DNA of 64,000 nt from Lachnospiraceae bacterium (GCA_910574885.1 CAJTDD010000010.1:62001-126000), one strand, 5' to 3'; positions 36,028 through 45,178 are shown, counted from the stretch's first letter. The notes: generated by a model from the letters alone, not told the origin. Made by a program: numbers and translations.

Positions 36028-37370
36028 ACAATCTCCACATTCTGTATCATTACTGGTTTTCCTGCCTTCTGGCAAAGCTGAACAAGGCTGCTTCCATCCC
36101 CATAATAAGCGTCGCAAAGGGCAATCGCCCGGTTCAGCTCAACGGAATCATCATAGATCCCCCATCCTTCCGCCCGGTACTGTTCTTCTATCTGCTTATA
36201 GTCCAGCCACAACTGAGGGCGCATCGATTCAATGGTCGCTTTAATCAACGGATGAGGCCGCCACAGTAACGCCACATCTTGGACATTCTCCTTAAAAGTG
36301 TGGAATACAGACTTCATCTTTTGCAGCATCTTATCCCCTTGCTCAAGCAGCGCCGTCACACTCGTATTGTACAGAATCACTTTTTTTCTGCTCCCGTCCG
36401 GTTTTTCAAGAACCCTAAGCCACTCCCCCGGTATCTCATACTCTTCCTCCGAGGTTTCCAGGACCTTATCCATTTTCGGCGAACCAAGTCCCAGAATCTT
36501 CTTCTCCCAATAGGCTCTCGTCTTCTCCCCCGCCGCCGCTGTCAGCGCCTCTATATAAGCCTTCCGCATGTTCTCCGACTGCACGATCACAACATCTGCA
36601 TGAAACACTCCCGGCACAGTACAGAAATGTGCCATTCCTTCCACAGCTTCTTCATTCTCCGGATCAACCTCCCCCAACACAAAGTAGGGGATATAGACCA
36701 GTTTGTCCGTATACCGCTTCAAATTCTTAGAATAAAACTCCGGCGAAACACTCGTGACATAATTGTATTCATCATAAGGATTGTGAATAAAAATCATATC
36801 TGGTCTGCGTTTTTCAAAATCATACTCTCGGAAATCCGTAACACAAACATAATCCGGATACTCGTTCCCTTCATAATGCATCTCTCGGAAACTACCGTCG
36901 CCATTCTTGTCATAGTACGGAATCGGAACGACATACGCATCACAGTCCGGATCCTCGTCCGCAGCCTTCCACACACTTTCCAGCGAATCCCACATAGAGG
37001 CTTTATATGGCAAGAACACAACCTCCATGCGTTCTGGGATATCATGCTTCACACTGTTCTCCATCTTAATCAACAACTTACGCAATGCCTTACACATCTG
37101 ATTCACATGCACAGGGGAATTCTTGGAAATCTTATCATAAATCTGATACGCCAGTTCACAATAATCTTCAATCAAAGGAATCGTAACAAAATCCTCGCCT
37201 TCTACCGCCTCAATAATCCCGCCCAACTGAATGGCGCACTCCTGACACTGCGACAGCAAGTCCAGCGCCGCAGCGTGATTATGCGTCTCTATAGTCTTCC
37301 GAATCCCATCATGCGCCCGCCCCAGCAGTTTAAGGAAATCTTCTGCCTGCTTTTTCTGCGCTTTCGTCAT
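36024..37370 (-). CDS. CDP-glycerol glycerophosphotransferase-like protein
   Basis: About 448 residues, paralogous along its whole length to residues 1-470 of the 841-residue protein at 19567-22092. Motifs: FLPYKASMWDSLESVW, VVPIPYYDKNGDGSF, FIHNPYDEYNYVTSVSP, LLWRPHPLIKATIES, ALCDAYYGDGSSLVQL. The ATG at 37370 has GAGGA about 9 bases upstream; a start 21 bases earlier is less well placed. Its stop overlaps the phosphodiesterase fusion start. Predicted transfer of glycerol-phosphate or a related polyol-phosphate to a surface polymer. This assignment rests on the conserved HP and GD(G/A)SS segments. Confidence 0.8.
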   Translation of the reverse strand: MTKAQKKQAEDFLKLLGRAHDGIRKTIETHNHAAALDLLSQCQECAIQLGGIIEAVEGEDFVTIPLIEDYCELAYQIYDKISKNSPVHVNQMCKALRKLLIKMENSVKHDIPERMEVVFLPYKASMWDSLESVWKAADEDPDCDAYVVPIPYYDKNGDGSFREMHYEGNEYPDYVCVTDFREYDFEKRRPDMIFIHNPYDEYNYVTSVSPEFYSKNLKRYTDKLVYIPYFVLGEVDPENEEAVEGMAHFCTVPGVFHADVVIVQSENMRKAYIEALTAAAGEKTRAYWEKKILGLGSPKMDKVLETSEEEYEIPGEWLRVLEKPDGSRKKVILYNTSVTALLEQGDKMLQKMKSVFHTFKENVQDVALLWRPHPLIKATIESMRPQLWLDYKQIEEQYRAEGWGIYDDSVELNRAIALCDAYYGDGSSLVQLCQKAGKPVMIQNVEIV

Positions 37371-37401
37371 ATCGCATCTTCCTCTTCCCATCTATTAATT
37401 C

Positions 37402-37466
37402 ATACCCAAGGGCACACCGTAATACATGCCCTGCGGGCAGGTGGACTTCGTCCATTAAGGTATACC
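37402..37466 (+). repeat. Interspersed palindromic repeat, full copy B
   Basis: Begins ATACCCAAGGGCACACCG, has inner hairpins GCCC-TGC-GGGC and GGAC-TTC-GTCC, and ends GGTATACC. It lies in the gap upstream of the 36024-37370 gene and before the terminator of the FlhB-like gene. Confidence 0.8.
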
Positions 37467-37502
37467 TTATATATATCGGCCAATTCTATTATTTCTTTAA
37501 TA

Positions 37503-37555
37503 AATAAAAAAAGCGAAGCCGGGCACAGACCTTCTGCATCCTATCAACTTCGCTT
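37503..37555 (-). terminator. Intrinsic terminator of the FlhB-like gene
   Basis: 8-bp perfect stem AAGCGAAG/CTTCGCTT (37511-37518 with 37548-37555), long loop of 29 bases. On the minus strand it is followed by a run of seven T. It lies just after the stop at 37574. Confidence 0.65.
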
Positions 37556-37573
37556 CTTAATACGCTTCTACTT

Positions 37574-37936
37574 CTAACCTTCCTCTTCCTCCCCCTCTTC
37601 GCTCTCTTCATCCTCTTCATCCGCGGCAGCCGCCCGAGCCTTAGCCTCCTCAGCCTCCCGCTTCTTCTCTGGATTATATTTCAGAAAATAAGCATAAATA
37701 TCCACAATCGCCTGATACAGCTCCTCCGGGATCGCCGTGCCAAGATCCAGCTGCGTCAGTACCGTTGCCAGGGAATTATCCTCATACACAGGCACGCCGT
37801 TCTCGTTCGCCATCTCCACGATGCGCTCCGCCATATACCCCAGTCCCGAAGCAACGATCACGGGAGCCACGTCTTTATTCTCATCATACCGCAGTGCGAC
37901 TGCTTTCTTGTTCATCACGTCCTCATATTGTGACAT
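37574..37936 (-). CDS. Stand-alone FlhB C-terminal homologue (YlqH-like)
   Basis: About 120 residues from the ATG at 37936 (AAAGGAG upstream). The open frame runs far further upstream but only through the reverse reading of the neighbouring gene. KKAVALRYDENKDVAPVIVA, EMANENGVPVYEDNSLATVL and IPEELYQAIVDIYAYFL match the cytoplasmic export-switch domain of FlhB/YscU immediately after the NPTH autocleavage site, which itself is absent. The tail is Glu-rich (AAADEEDEESEEGEEEE). Such proteins accompany YlqG in Bacillus, here as the FliK-like gene upstream. Likely modulates flagellar type III export substrate switching. Confidence 0.85.
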   Translation of the reverse strand: MSQYEDVMNKKAVALRYDENKDVAPVIVASGLGYMAERIVEMANENGVPVYEDNSLATVLTQLDLGTAIPEELYQAIVDIYAYFLKYNPEKKREAEEAKARAAAADEEDEESEEGEEEEG

Positions 37937-39347
37937 TGATAGAATTTCTCCTTTCAAATATCTTCGGGAATGCGGTATGCACCGGGATCGGCGCCTTGCC
38001 CTTCTCAACGCCGAGATACTCCAACTCCAGATTATTCTTGCGCATAATATTGCGGATACCCTCGCGGATATCGCCCTCATGCCCGGACAGTTCCTCCGGA
38101 TAATGGAGCAGCATATCAATCTTCCCCTTCTCATAATACAACATCATATCAAAAAAGCCAACATCTTTCATGTCAAACTTAATCAGCAGCTTCACGCCCC
38201 GCTCCTTAGAGCCGGGATTCCCCGACTCCTCATCCGGGTCAACCCACATCTCCGAAAACATCGGAACGCCGTCCAATATCACAGGCAGCATCACATGCAT
38301 CACCGGCATATAGACGCTCTCATTCACCAGCACACTCCGCATAATATTGACAAACTGCTCCTTATTCTCGACACCGGCTTCACCCTTCACGCCAGCCTCC
38401 ATAATATTCAGCAGCTTATCCGTTACCTCGTTCTTACCTGCCGCCCGGTCGTAATCCACATTCAGCAGCATATTACGAAAATCCTTCCCCGTCATTCCCT
38501 GGAAATGCTTATGGAATGTCGGGAAATCCATCAGCCGCTGGAACGCCTCCACCACCTTGTCAAGGCTGCCGCTCTCATACCGCGCCGTATTGAACGCAAC
38601 CAATGTAACCAGATCCCGCAGCTTCCCCATCTCCCGGTTCTCCGCCACATATTTGCCCATGTATGGGATAATCTGCTCTTTGAGCATCCGCACGTTCGCC
38701 GCGTTGCTGTCCGTAGAATGGGGCTTTAGCCGCATAGCGAGCCTTTGAAGGCCCTCCCGGTCATTCCGGAACATACGCGCCTCAATATCCTCAAGGGTCC
38801 CCTTGATATTCTCAAGGATATGCTTGCCCGAAGACATGTCATTATATTTTTTCAGGAAATCCAGCACGCCCGCCTTGAGTTCCACCGTCGTAGCCTCGCC
38901 CATAATCTGGCGCATCACGTCAAACAGCGGTCCTTGCAGCCGGTTCGCCCCCGCCATCTGGCTCTTCATGAACTCGTTCAGCTTCTCCGGGGACATCTCA
39001 AGCATCTGGAAAAACGCCTGGATCTCTTCCGCCGTCCCCTTGCCGATTCCTGACTCCACAAGGTTCGCCATCCCGCCGAAGATCATCTTGGTCATAATCT
39101 CTCCGAGTCTCGGCACATCCCGCAGGGACGCAACAAAACTTCCGAAGTTCGATTCATAAGAAATACCCTTCTGCCCTCCGTCGTCTCCGCCCGACTCGGT
39201 ACGGCCGTCCGCCCTTCCTACCCGGTTTGCCTCGACAGGGTTCTTAATGCTTAGATCCTCCGCCTGCTGGGAAGGAGTCTGTTTATTTATGGTATTATTA
39301 TTCTCATACGCCACGGTTGGGTTCGTTACTTTTAAAATATTTGACAT
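37923..39347 (-). CDS. YlqG/FliK-like flagellar-associated protein
   Basis: 474 residues. A polar, low-complexity N-terminus (NNNTINKQTPSQQAEDLSIK) precedes a mostly helical middle (ESGIGKGTAEEIQAFFQML, MKSQMAGANRLQGPLFDVM). The C-terminal 120 residues are beta-rich: GVKLLIKFDMKDVGFFDMML, YYEKGKIDMLLHYPEE. This layout recalls hook-length control proteins, and the next gene encodes an FlhB C-terminal homologue, the usual FliK partner. The two genes overlap by 14 bases. The assignment is by gene order and fold impression, not a clear motif. It is divergent from cheA. Confidence 0.6.
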   Translation of the reverse strand: MSNILKVTNPTVAYENNNTINKQTPSQQAEDLSIKNPVEANRVGRADGRTESGGDDGGQKGISYESNFGSFVASLRDVPRLGEIMTKMIFGGMANLVESGIGKGTAEEIQAFFQMLEMSPEKLNEFMKSQMAGANRLQGPLFDVMRQIMGEATTVELKAGVLDFLKKYNDMSSGKHILENIKGTLEDIEARMFRNDREGLQRLAMRLKPHSTDSNAANVRMLKEQIIPYMGKYVAENREMGKLRDLVTLVAFNTARYESGSLDKVVEAFQRLMDFPTFHKHFQGMTGKDFRNMLLNVDYDRAAGKNEVTDKLLNIMEAGVKGEAGVENKEQFVNIMRSVLVNESVYMPVMHVMLPVILDGVPMFSEMWVDPDEESGNPGSKERGVKLLIKFDMKDVGFFDMMLYYEKGKIDMLLHYPEELSGHEGDIREGIRNIMRKNNLELEYLGVEKGKAPIPVHTAFPKIFERRNSINVTI

Positions 39348-39465
39348 TTTTTCACCTACTCTATAATTTACTCTTATCCTTTTCCGCCATTATGACGATA
39401 TACATAAAAATAATACTTTTTAACATATTATAATTAACATTATTAGATAAGGCGGTACTAAGATT

Positions 39466-41613
39466 ATGGATAACATGCTTGAAATGTATCTTTATGAGAC
39501 AAACACTCTTATGGAACAGCTGGATGAACTCTTAATAGAAGCGGAAAAGAATGCAACGTTCACAACGAATGATGTTAATGAGATTTTCCGTATCATGCAT
39601 ACGATCAAAGGATCATCTGCAATGATGGAATTCTCTACGTTGATGGAGATTGCACATCATATAGAGGACTTGTTCTTCTATATCCGTGAAAACGGGATGG
39701 ATGCTCTTGACGAATCACACAAAAATGATTTGTTCAATCTGATGTTCCAATCAACGGATGCTCTTCGTATAGAGGTTGAAAAAATCGAAAACGATGAGCC
39801 CCTTAGCACTAATATCGACCACATCATCGCAAATATTAATAGTTTTTTGGAAAAAATCAGTTCTTCCGGAAGCAAGCCGGCTGCTGATTCTTCCAAGGAT
39901 GAGAAGGCCGAATCCGAGATGCCGGTTGCCGATGGGGAAGCAATCGCACGTATCAACCAGGAACTTGCCGGCTGCCCGGAAAGTAATTTACGTTACTTCA
40001 TACGGATTCATTTTGAAGAAGGGTCCGGTATGGAGAATCTTCGTGCGTTTATGGTAATTACGTCACTGAGAGAGATTGACCTGCACTTTGAACACTATCC
40101 GAATGATGTGGAGACGAATTCTGACACCAGCGAGACGATTGTGGAGAAAGGCTTCTTTATCGCAGTTGCGAACGAGGAAGACTTAGAGCGGGCGCTCCAG
40201 GCGATTAAACTGCAGAACAGCATCCATTCCTATGAAGTAATTGAAAATGCATCGGCGAAGCCTGTCGAGAAGGCTCAGGCTTCACAGTCACACCCGGCAA
40301 CGGCAGAGCCGGCAAGCAGCGCCCCGGCATCCAATAACGCCCCGGCAGCAAGCAGCGCCCCAGCATCCAATAATGCCCCGGCCGCAAGCAACGCTCCGGC
40401 CGCTTCCGCCCACAACGGCGCTCCGGTAAAGCAGAGCTTAATCAGTGTAAACCTGTCCAAACTGGACAGTCTGGTAGCAATCGTCGGCGAGATCGTTATT
40501 ACCGAATCTATGGTAACATCTTCGCCGGATTTACAGAATTTAAAACTCGACAACTTCACGAAGTCAGCGCGCCAGCTGCGCAAATTAACAGACGACCTTC
40601 AGGATATTGCAATGTCCCTTAGGATGGTTCCTCTGTCAGGAACATTCCAGAAGATGAACCGTATTGTCCGTGATATGAAGAAGAAGCTTAATAAGGACGT
40701 ACGCCTCACTCTGGTAGGCGAGAATACGGAAGTAGATAAGACAGTTGTGGACAGCATCGGCGACCCGATCATGCATATTGTCCGTAACTCCATGGATCAC
40801 GGCGTAGAAGCGACGGCAGAAGAGCGTATTGCCGCAGGCAAGAACCCTCAGGCAGAGATTATCCTTTCCGCCGCCCATACAGGAAGCGAAGTTATCATTT
40901 CCATTTCCGATGACGGACAGGGAATGAATCCGGAAAAGATTCTTGCCAAGGCAGAACGGAACGGAATCCTGACCAAACCGGCAAGCGATTATTCCAAGAA
41001 AGAAATCCTCTCTCTTCTCCTGTTGCCCGGCTTCTCTACCAACGAAGAAGTCACCGAATTCTCCGGCCGCGGCGTAGGTATGGACGTAGTGAAGAAGAAT
41101 GTAGAGGCAGTCGGCGGAACGATTTCCATCACAAGCGAGACGGGCAAGGGAAGCTGTACGACCCTCAAAATCCCGCTTACCATGGCGATTACGGACGGTA
41201 TGGAGGTTTCCGTAGGCAAGTCCTTGTTTACAATACCGATTGCCAATATCCGCCAGTCATTTAAGCCGCAGAAGGAAGAAGTCATCCTGGATGCTAACGG
41301 CAACGAGATTATTAAGTGCCTGGATGCGTTCTATCCTATTATAAGAATACATGAGTTATACAATATTGAGACAGAAGTTACCAATATTGAAGACGGTATC
41401 CTGATTTGGGTTGAAACTGCCGACATATCCTACTGTCTGTTCGTGGATGAGCTGCTTGGAGAACAGCAGGTAGTGGTAAAGCCTCTCTCACCGTTCCTTG
41501 GCAACTTCAACATCAAGAGTTCCGGAATCGGCGGCTGCACCATCCTCGGCGACGGCAATATCAGCCTAATCCTGGATATCAGCAACTTATACGCGGCGAC
41601 TCGGCAATATTAA
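39466..41613 (+). CDS. cheA: Chemotaxis histidine kinase CheA
   Basis: 715 residues. The HPt domain has phosphorylatable H45 in IMHTIKGSSAMMEF. A P2-like response-regulator-binding domain covers about residues 160-260. An Ala/Pro/Ser/Asn linker with DNA repeats follows (about 265-320), then the dimerisation domain (SKLDSLVAIVGEIVITESM). The ATPase domain has N-box HIVRNSMDHGVEA, G1 SDDGQGMN and G2 FSGRGVGMDVVKKNV. The C-terminal CheW-like domain ends the protein. It phosphorylates CheY and CheB in the receptor array. AAGGCGG lies upstream of the ATG. First gene of cheA-cheW-cheR-cheB. Confidence 0.97.
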   Translation: MDNMLEMYLYETNTLMEQLDELLIEAEKNATFTTNDVNEIFRIMHTIKGSSAMMEFSTLMEIAHHIEDLFFYIRENGMDALDESHKNDLFNLMFQSTDALRIEVEKIENDEPLSTNIDHIIANINSFLEKISSSGSKPAADSSKDEKAESEMPVADGEAIARINQELAGCPESNLRYFIRIHFEEGSGMENLRAFMVITSLREIDLHFEHYPNDVETNSDTSETIVEKGFFIAVANEEDLERALQAIKLQNSIHSYEVIENASAKPVEKAQASQSHPATAEPASSAPASNNAPAASSAPASNNAPAASNAPAASAHNGAPVKQSLISVNLSKLDSLVAIVGEIVITESMVTSSPDLQNLKLDNFTKSARQLRKLTDDLQDIAMSLRMVPLSGTFQKMNRIVRDMKKKLNKDVRLTLVGENTEVDKTVVDSIGDPIMHIVRNSMDHGVEATAEERIAAGKNPQAEIILSAAHTGSEVIISISDDGQGMNPEKILAKAERNGILTKPASDYSKKEILSLLLLPGFSTNEEVTEFSGRGVGMDVVKKNVEAVGGTISITSETGKGSCTTLKIPLTMAITDGMEVSVGKSLFTIPIANIRQSFKPQKEEVILDANGNEIIKCLDAFYPIIRIHELYNIETEVTNIEDGILIWVETADISYCLFVDELLGEQQVVVKPLSPFLGNFNIKSSGIGGCTILGDGNISLILDISNLYAATRQY
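40315..40404 (+). repeat. 36-bp tandem repeat in the CheA linker
   Basis: Two 36-base units (40315-40350, 40351-40386) with only a few differences, followed by a partial third. They encode repeats of SSAPASNNAPAA. The length of this linker between the P2 and dimerisation domains may vary among strains. Confidence 0.8.
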
Positions 41614-41640
41614 AGTGTACAGAAAACTGGAGGAATAATT

Positions 41641-42120
41641 ATGTCAGCAGATACAGCAGTAAATACAGCAGCGAACGAAGTTATGGAGGATGGGACGCCA
41701 ATCTCAACGGAACGTTTCTTAACATTCAGTTCCGACGGGCTTAACATCGGCGTCAGCACCAACTACGTTATTGAGATTATTACGAACCATGCGATTACCA
41801 TGGTTCCCCTTGTTCCAGATTATGTCAAGGGTATCATCAACTTACGTGGGCAGATTATCCCAATCATTGATATCCGTCTGCGTATGGGGAAACCTGCAAT
41901 CGAATATACCTCTTCAACCTGTATTATCGTGTTGAACATCAATTCCGTCTACATCGGCATTATCGTAGACGCAGTTCAGCAGGTAATGGATATTGACCAG
42001 GAGAGAATCTCACCGGTTCCGGTAGAGAATCAGCAAGAACTGATCAGCGGGATGATTTCTTCATCTGAGCGTTCGGTTATTCTGTTCCTGGATTGTGAGC
42101 AGCTTGTTCAGTCATACTAA
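41641..42120 (+). CDS. cheW: Chemotaxis coupling protein CheW
   Basis: 159 residues, the usual size. ERFLTFSSDGLNIGVSTNYV, IEIITNHAITMVPLVPDYVK, GIINLRGQIIPIIDIRLRMG and CIIVLNINSVYIGIIVDAV are the CheW core strands. It couples CheA to chemoreceptors. It follows cheA by 27 bases with GGAGG before the ATG. Confidence 0.96.
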   Translation: MSADTAVNTAANEVMEDGTPISTERFLTFSSDGLNIGVSTNYVIEIITNHAITMVPLVPDYVKGIINLRGQIIPIIDIRLRMGKPAIEYTSSTCIIVLNINSVYIGIIVDAVQQVMDIDQERISPVPVENQQELISGMISSSERSVILFLDCEQLVQSY

Positions 42121-42142
42121 TTAATACAAAGGAGCCAGAACT

Positions 42143-42955
42143 ATGTTAACTCTAAATGACCGTGATTTTCAGACATTGATAACGTTCATTCATCAGAACT
42201 ACGGAATAGACTTGTCAAAAAAACGCCAGTTGATCGTCGGCCGTCTTTCTAACACGATTGTCTCCTTAGGATTTTCCTCCTTCGGAGAGTATATCGATAA
42301 TCTGGTTACGAATAAGAAACCGGAAGATATCGAATTAATGCTGAATAAGCTTACAACAAACTACACGTTTTTTATGCGGGAAAGGGCGCATTTTGATCTG
42401 TTCAAGGACACTATCCTTCCCTATCTTGTAGAGACAAAGAAGGATAAAGTCCTCAGTATATGGAGTGCGGCATGCTCTTCCGGGGAAGAACCTTACACGA
42501 TTTCCATGATCCTGAAGGAATTCTTCGGTTCCAAGGCAGCCGCATGGGATACGCGGGTTCTCGCAACCGACATTTCCCAGAACGCCCTGAAGGCGGCAAA
42601 GAGCGCGGTCTATGACGAAGAGGCGTTAAAGGAACTCGATCCCGGATGGAAGTCAAAGTATTTCCGTCCTGCGGGTGAGCCTGGTACATTTACCGTTGCC
42701 CCGGAGATTCAGTCCAATGTAATCTTCCGGACATTCAACCTGATGGACCCGATTCGATTTAAATTGAAGTTCGATGTGATTTTTTGCAGGAACGTGATGA
42801 TTTATTTCGATCAGCCAACCAAGGATGCGTTAGTGCAGCGTTTTTTTAATGCGACTAACCCCGGCGGATACCTTTTGATCGGTCATTCAGAGAGCCTGAA
42901 CAAGACAACAACGCCCTACAAATATCTGAAACCTGCTACCTATCGTAAAATTTGA
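42143..42955 (+). CDS. cheR: Chemoreceptor glutamate methyltransferase CheR
   Basis: 270 residues. N-terminal helical domain (YGIDLSKKRQLIVGRLSNTI), then the SAM-binding domain: LSIWSAACSSGEEPYTISM, VLATDISQNALKAA, FDVIFCRNVMIYFDQPTK, GYLLIGHSESLN. It methylates receptor glutamates for adaptation. AAAGGAG precedes the ATG. Confidence 0.96.
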   Translation: MLTLNDRDFQTLITFIHQNYGIDLSKKRQLIVGRLSNTIVSLGFSSFGEYIDNLVTNKKPEDIELMLNKLTTNYTFFMRERAHFDLFKDTILPYLVETKKDKVLSIWSAACSSGEEPYTISMILKEFFGSKAAAWDTRVLATDISQNALKAAKSAVYDEEALKELDPGWKSKYFRPAGEPGTFTVAPEIQSNVIFRTFNLMDPIRFKLKFDVIFCRNVMIYFDQPTKDALVQRFFNATNPGGYLLIGHSESLNKTTTPYKYLKPATYRKI

Positions 42956-42979
42956 TAATTATAAAAACAGAAGGAATGG

Positions 42980-43009
42980 GCTGCTTTTGATGTTTCAGAA
43001 GCGGCTTTT
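42980..43009 (+). terminator. Possible weak terminator or attenuator between cheR and cheB
   Basis: Seven-pair stem (GCTGCTT with AAGCGGC, one G-U) followed by TTTT. A TATAAT sits about 20 bases downstream, so cheB may also have its own promoter, although no good -35 box is seen. Confidence 0.35.
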
Positions 43010-43070
43010 CCATGGTTATCCCTACAACTATAATGGATACGCAGTATCGGCGTAAGAAAGGAACCTTTTT

Positions 43071-44192
43071 ATGAATAACAAAATTAAAGTATTAGTCGTT
43101 GACGATTCTTCTCTATTTCGGCAGGCGCTCATTCAACATCTGTCATCCCAACCCGGCATAGAAGTAATCGGCTATGCTATCAATGCCTATGATGCCAAAC
43201 AGAAGATTCCTCAGCTGCATCCGGATGTACTCACTCTGGATGTGGAGATGCCCGGCCTAAACGGAATCGAATTTTTGAAGCAGTTACTTCCTACCAATCC
43301 GCTTCCGGTCGTTCTGGTATCCTCCCTGAACTTGAGCGTATTCGATGCACTTTCAGCCGGTGCGGTTGATTTTGTACGCAAACCAGATATGACGGTGAGA
43401 AATTCAAAAGATACATTCTTTGAATCCCTCACCGTAAAAGTTATGACGGCCGCAAAGGCAAAAGTCCGCATCAGCCAGCCAAATACGCCCGCGCCAAACT
43501 CAACGGCGCCGGCGCCGGCTCCCGCCCCTGCAGGCGCTCCGGGAACGGCCCGTCCGCGCTCAGCACAGGGTACGGCAAGACCGATGCCATTTGCAGCGCT
43601 GTCACGCAATGTCCTTGATTCCACGATTATCGGGCTGGGCGCATCTACAGGAGGAACTGAGGCAACCCTTGAGGTATTGAAACGGCTTCCCGGCAACATC
43701 CCCGGTATGGTCATTACCCAGCACATGCCGGAAGGGTTTACGGAAATGTACGCCCAGCGCTTGAACCGTATCTGTAACATGGAAGTGCGCGAGGCAAAGA
43801 ACGGCGACGTGATCCATCCTGGCCTGGCCTTGATTGCGCCCGGCGCTAAACAGATGGAAGTTGTCCGCTCCGGGCGCAACTACATCGTCCAGTGCCGTCC
43901 CGGCGCCAAGGTGAGCGGCCACTGCCCGTCTGTAGACGTCCTGTTTAACTCAATCGCGGCAAACGTCTCCATCAATAAGGTTGGCATCATCATGACCGGA
44001 ATGGGACGCGACGGTGCGGACGGCCTTCTCAAGATGCGGCAGAGCGGCGCGTTTACCATCGGACAAGATAAAGAATCCTGTGTCGTATACGGTATGCCTA
44101 TGGTCGCCTACAACATCGGGGCAGTCTGCACACAGGCTTCCTGCGAAAATATTTCTAACGTCCTGATGAATCATCTCAAGGGCGTTAAGTAA
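43071..44192 (+). CDS. cheB: Protein-glutamate methylesterase CheB
   Basis: 373 residues. The receiver domain has acidic pocket VLVVDDSSLFRQAL and phosphoacceptor D57 in VLTLDVEMPGLNGIEF. A Pro/Ala linker (TAPAPAPAPAGAPG) covers about 140-170. The methylesterase domain carries catalytic Ser in IGLGASTGGTEATLEVL, His in VITQHMPEGF and Asp in IIMTGMGRDGADGL. It demethylates or deamidates receptors when phosphorylated by CheA. AGAAAGGA lies upstream. Confidence 0.96.
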   Translation: MNNKIKVLVVDDSSLFRQALIQHLSSQPGIEVIGYAINAYDAKQKIPQLHPDVLTLDVEMPGLNGIEFLKQLLPTNPLPVVLVSSLNLSVFDALSAGAVDFVRKPDMTVRNSKDTFFESLTVKVMTAAKAKVRISQPNTPAPNSTAPAPAPAPAGAPGTARPRSAQGTARPMPFAALSRNVLDSTIIGLGASTGGTEATLEVLKRLPGNIPGMVITQHMPEGFTEMYAQRLNRICNMEVREAKNGDVIHPGLALIAPGAKQMEVVRSGRNYIVQCRPGAKVSGHCPSVDVLFNSIAANVSINKVGIIMTGMGRDGADGLLKMRQSGAFTIGQDKESCVVYGMPMVAYNIGAVCTQASCENISNVLMNHLKGVK

Positions 44193-44226
44193 CTTCGTTT
44201 TTAGTGTTATGAATCCCGAAGTTGTG

Positions 44227-44234
44227 CCGATATT
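44227..44234 (+). promoter_or_regulatory. Candidate sigma-D (sigma-28) -10 element before flgM
   Basis: GCCGATAT matches the flagellar sigma -10 consensus GCCGATAA except in one position, about 55 bases before the flgM ATG. The expected TAAA -35 element about 15 bases upstream is poor (TTAT), so this is tentative. Confidence 0.35.
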
Positions 44235-44288
44235 CATAATATAACAAGATAATCACGTTACAAAAATTTATGAAAAAAGGAGTCCAGT

Positions 44289-44591
44289 ATGAAAATCTCA
44301 ACTAATAATAATGTGATGAACAACTTCACAGACCTGCGTATTCATACCAAGGAAAGTTCTACTCCTTCTGTAGTTTCTAATGACGAACACAACTTCGATG
44401 CTATTATTATAAAGTCTGACCCCAGACAGATTGAAGAGCATACGTTTGCCAAGTCACTTGCCCGGCAGTTGTCTTCTGAGATTAAGAATATGGCGTCTGC
44501 AGATAAGATTCACAATTTGCAGAATCAGGTTACAGCGAACACGTACCATGTGGACACCCATGCCATAGCAGCCCGGATGCTGCTGCTGTAG
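44289..44591 (+). CDS. flgM: Anti-sigma-28 factor FlgM
   Basis: 100 residues. FDAIIIKSDPRQIEEHTFAK and SSEIKNMASADKIHNLQNQV, and the ending DTHAIAARMLLL, match the FlgM sigma-binding region. It holds the flagellar sigma factor until it is exported after hook completion. It heads the flgM-flgN-flgK-flgL-yviE-fliW-csrA series, as in Bacillus. Confidence 0.88.
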   Translation: MKISTNNNVMNNFTDLRIHTKESSTPSVVSNDEHNFDAIIIKSDPRQIEEHTFAKSLARQLSSEIKNMASADKIHNLQNQVTANTYHVDTHAIAARMLLL

Positions 44592-44606
44592 GAGGATAGA
44601 CAAGGG

Positions 44607-45077
44607 ATGAATGATTTTACAGCTTTTACTAAGATTATAGAAGAGTTGATTACTCTTTTTGATCATTTAATTCCGATAGAACAGGAGAAGCTTGATGCGG
44701 CAGTGAAAAACCGAGTTTCATTTGTGGAAGACTGCATGCATAAGGAGCAGGCTGCTGTTCTTCAATTACGCGGATTGGAGCAGAAGCGGGAATCAGAACA
44801 GAAGCGTCTCGGTATGGAAGGATATACGTTCCGGCAGATTTTGGAATGTGCTCCGGAAGAGGCGGCTGCTATCCTGAATCCTTTGTTTGACCAGTTAGCA
44901 GAACGGGTCCGCACTTTCCAGTCAGTCAGCGCAAGCGCAAGGGATATCATTGAAGTGAATCTTCATGTGATACAGCGTGCGTTAGCTGCAGAAGGCCCCG
45001 GAAAGGCCACATATTCTGCTGCAGGACAGAAGAAAAATGACAACAAACGGAACAACTTTACCAGTCGTTCCATTTAA
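44607..45077 (+). CDS. flgN: Flagellar export chaperone FlgN
   Basis: 156 residues, mainly helical: FTKIIEELITLFDHLIPIEQ, KNRVSFVEDCMHKEQAAVLQ, RLGMEGYTFRQIL. Size, position directly before flgK, and layout all fit FlgN/YvyG, the chaperone for the hook-junction proteins FlgK and FlgL. AGGAGG precedes the ATG. Confidence 0.88.
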   Translation: MNDFTAFTKIIEELITLFDHLIPIEQEKLDAAVKNRVSFVEDCMHKEQAAVLQLRGLEQKRESEQKRLGMEGYTFRQILECAPEEAAAILNPLFDQLAERVRTFQSVSASARDIIEVNLHVIQRALAAEGPGKATYSAAGQKKNDNKRNNFTSRSI

Positions 45078-45178
45078 TACCTGTGCGAAGCCTTTGCCCC
45101 AGATGATCGGATATACACGAATATCCGGCTTAGATATGGCGGATATGGCTTGCGGATAGATCAGAAGGAGGAATTGCT

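Noticed and set aside
36279..37577. 432-codon plus-strand open frame
   Set aside because: It is antisense to the whole glycerophosphotransferase-like gene, is rich in Ile/His/Arg as expected for a reverse reading, and has no recognisable domain.
37737..38729. 330-codon plus-strand open frame
   Set aside because: Antisense to the FlhB-like and FliK-like genes, which have good ribosome sites and family similarity.
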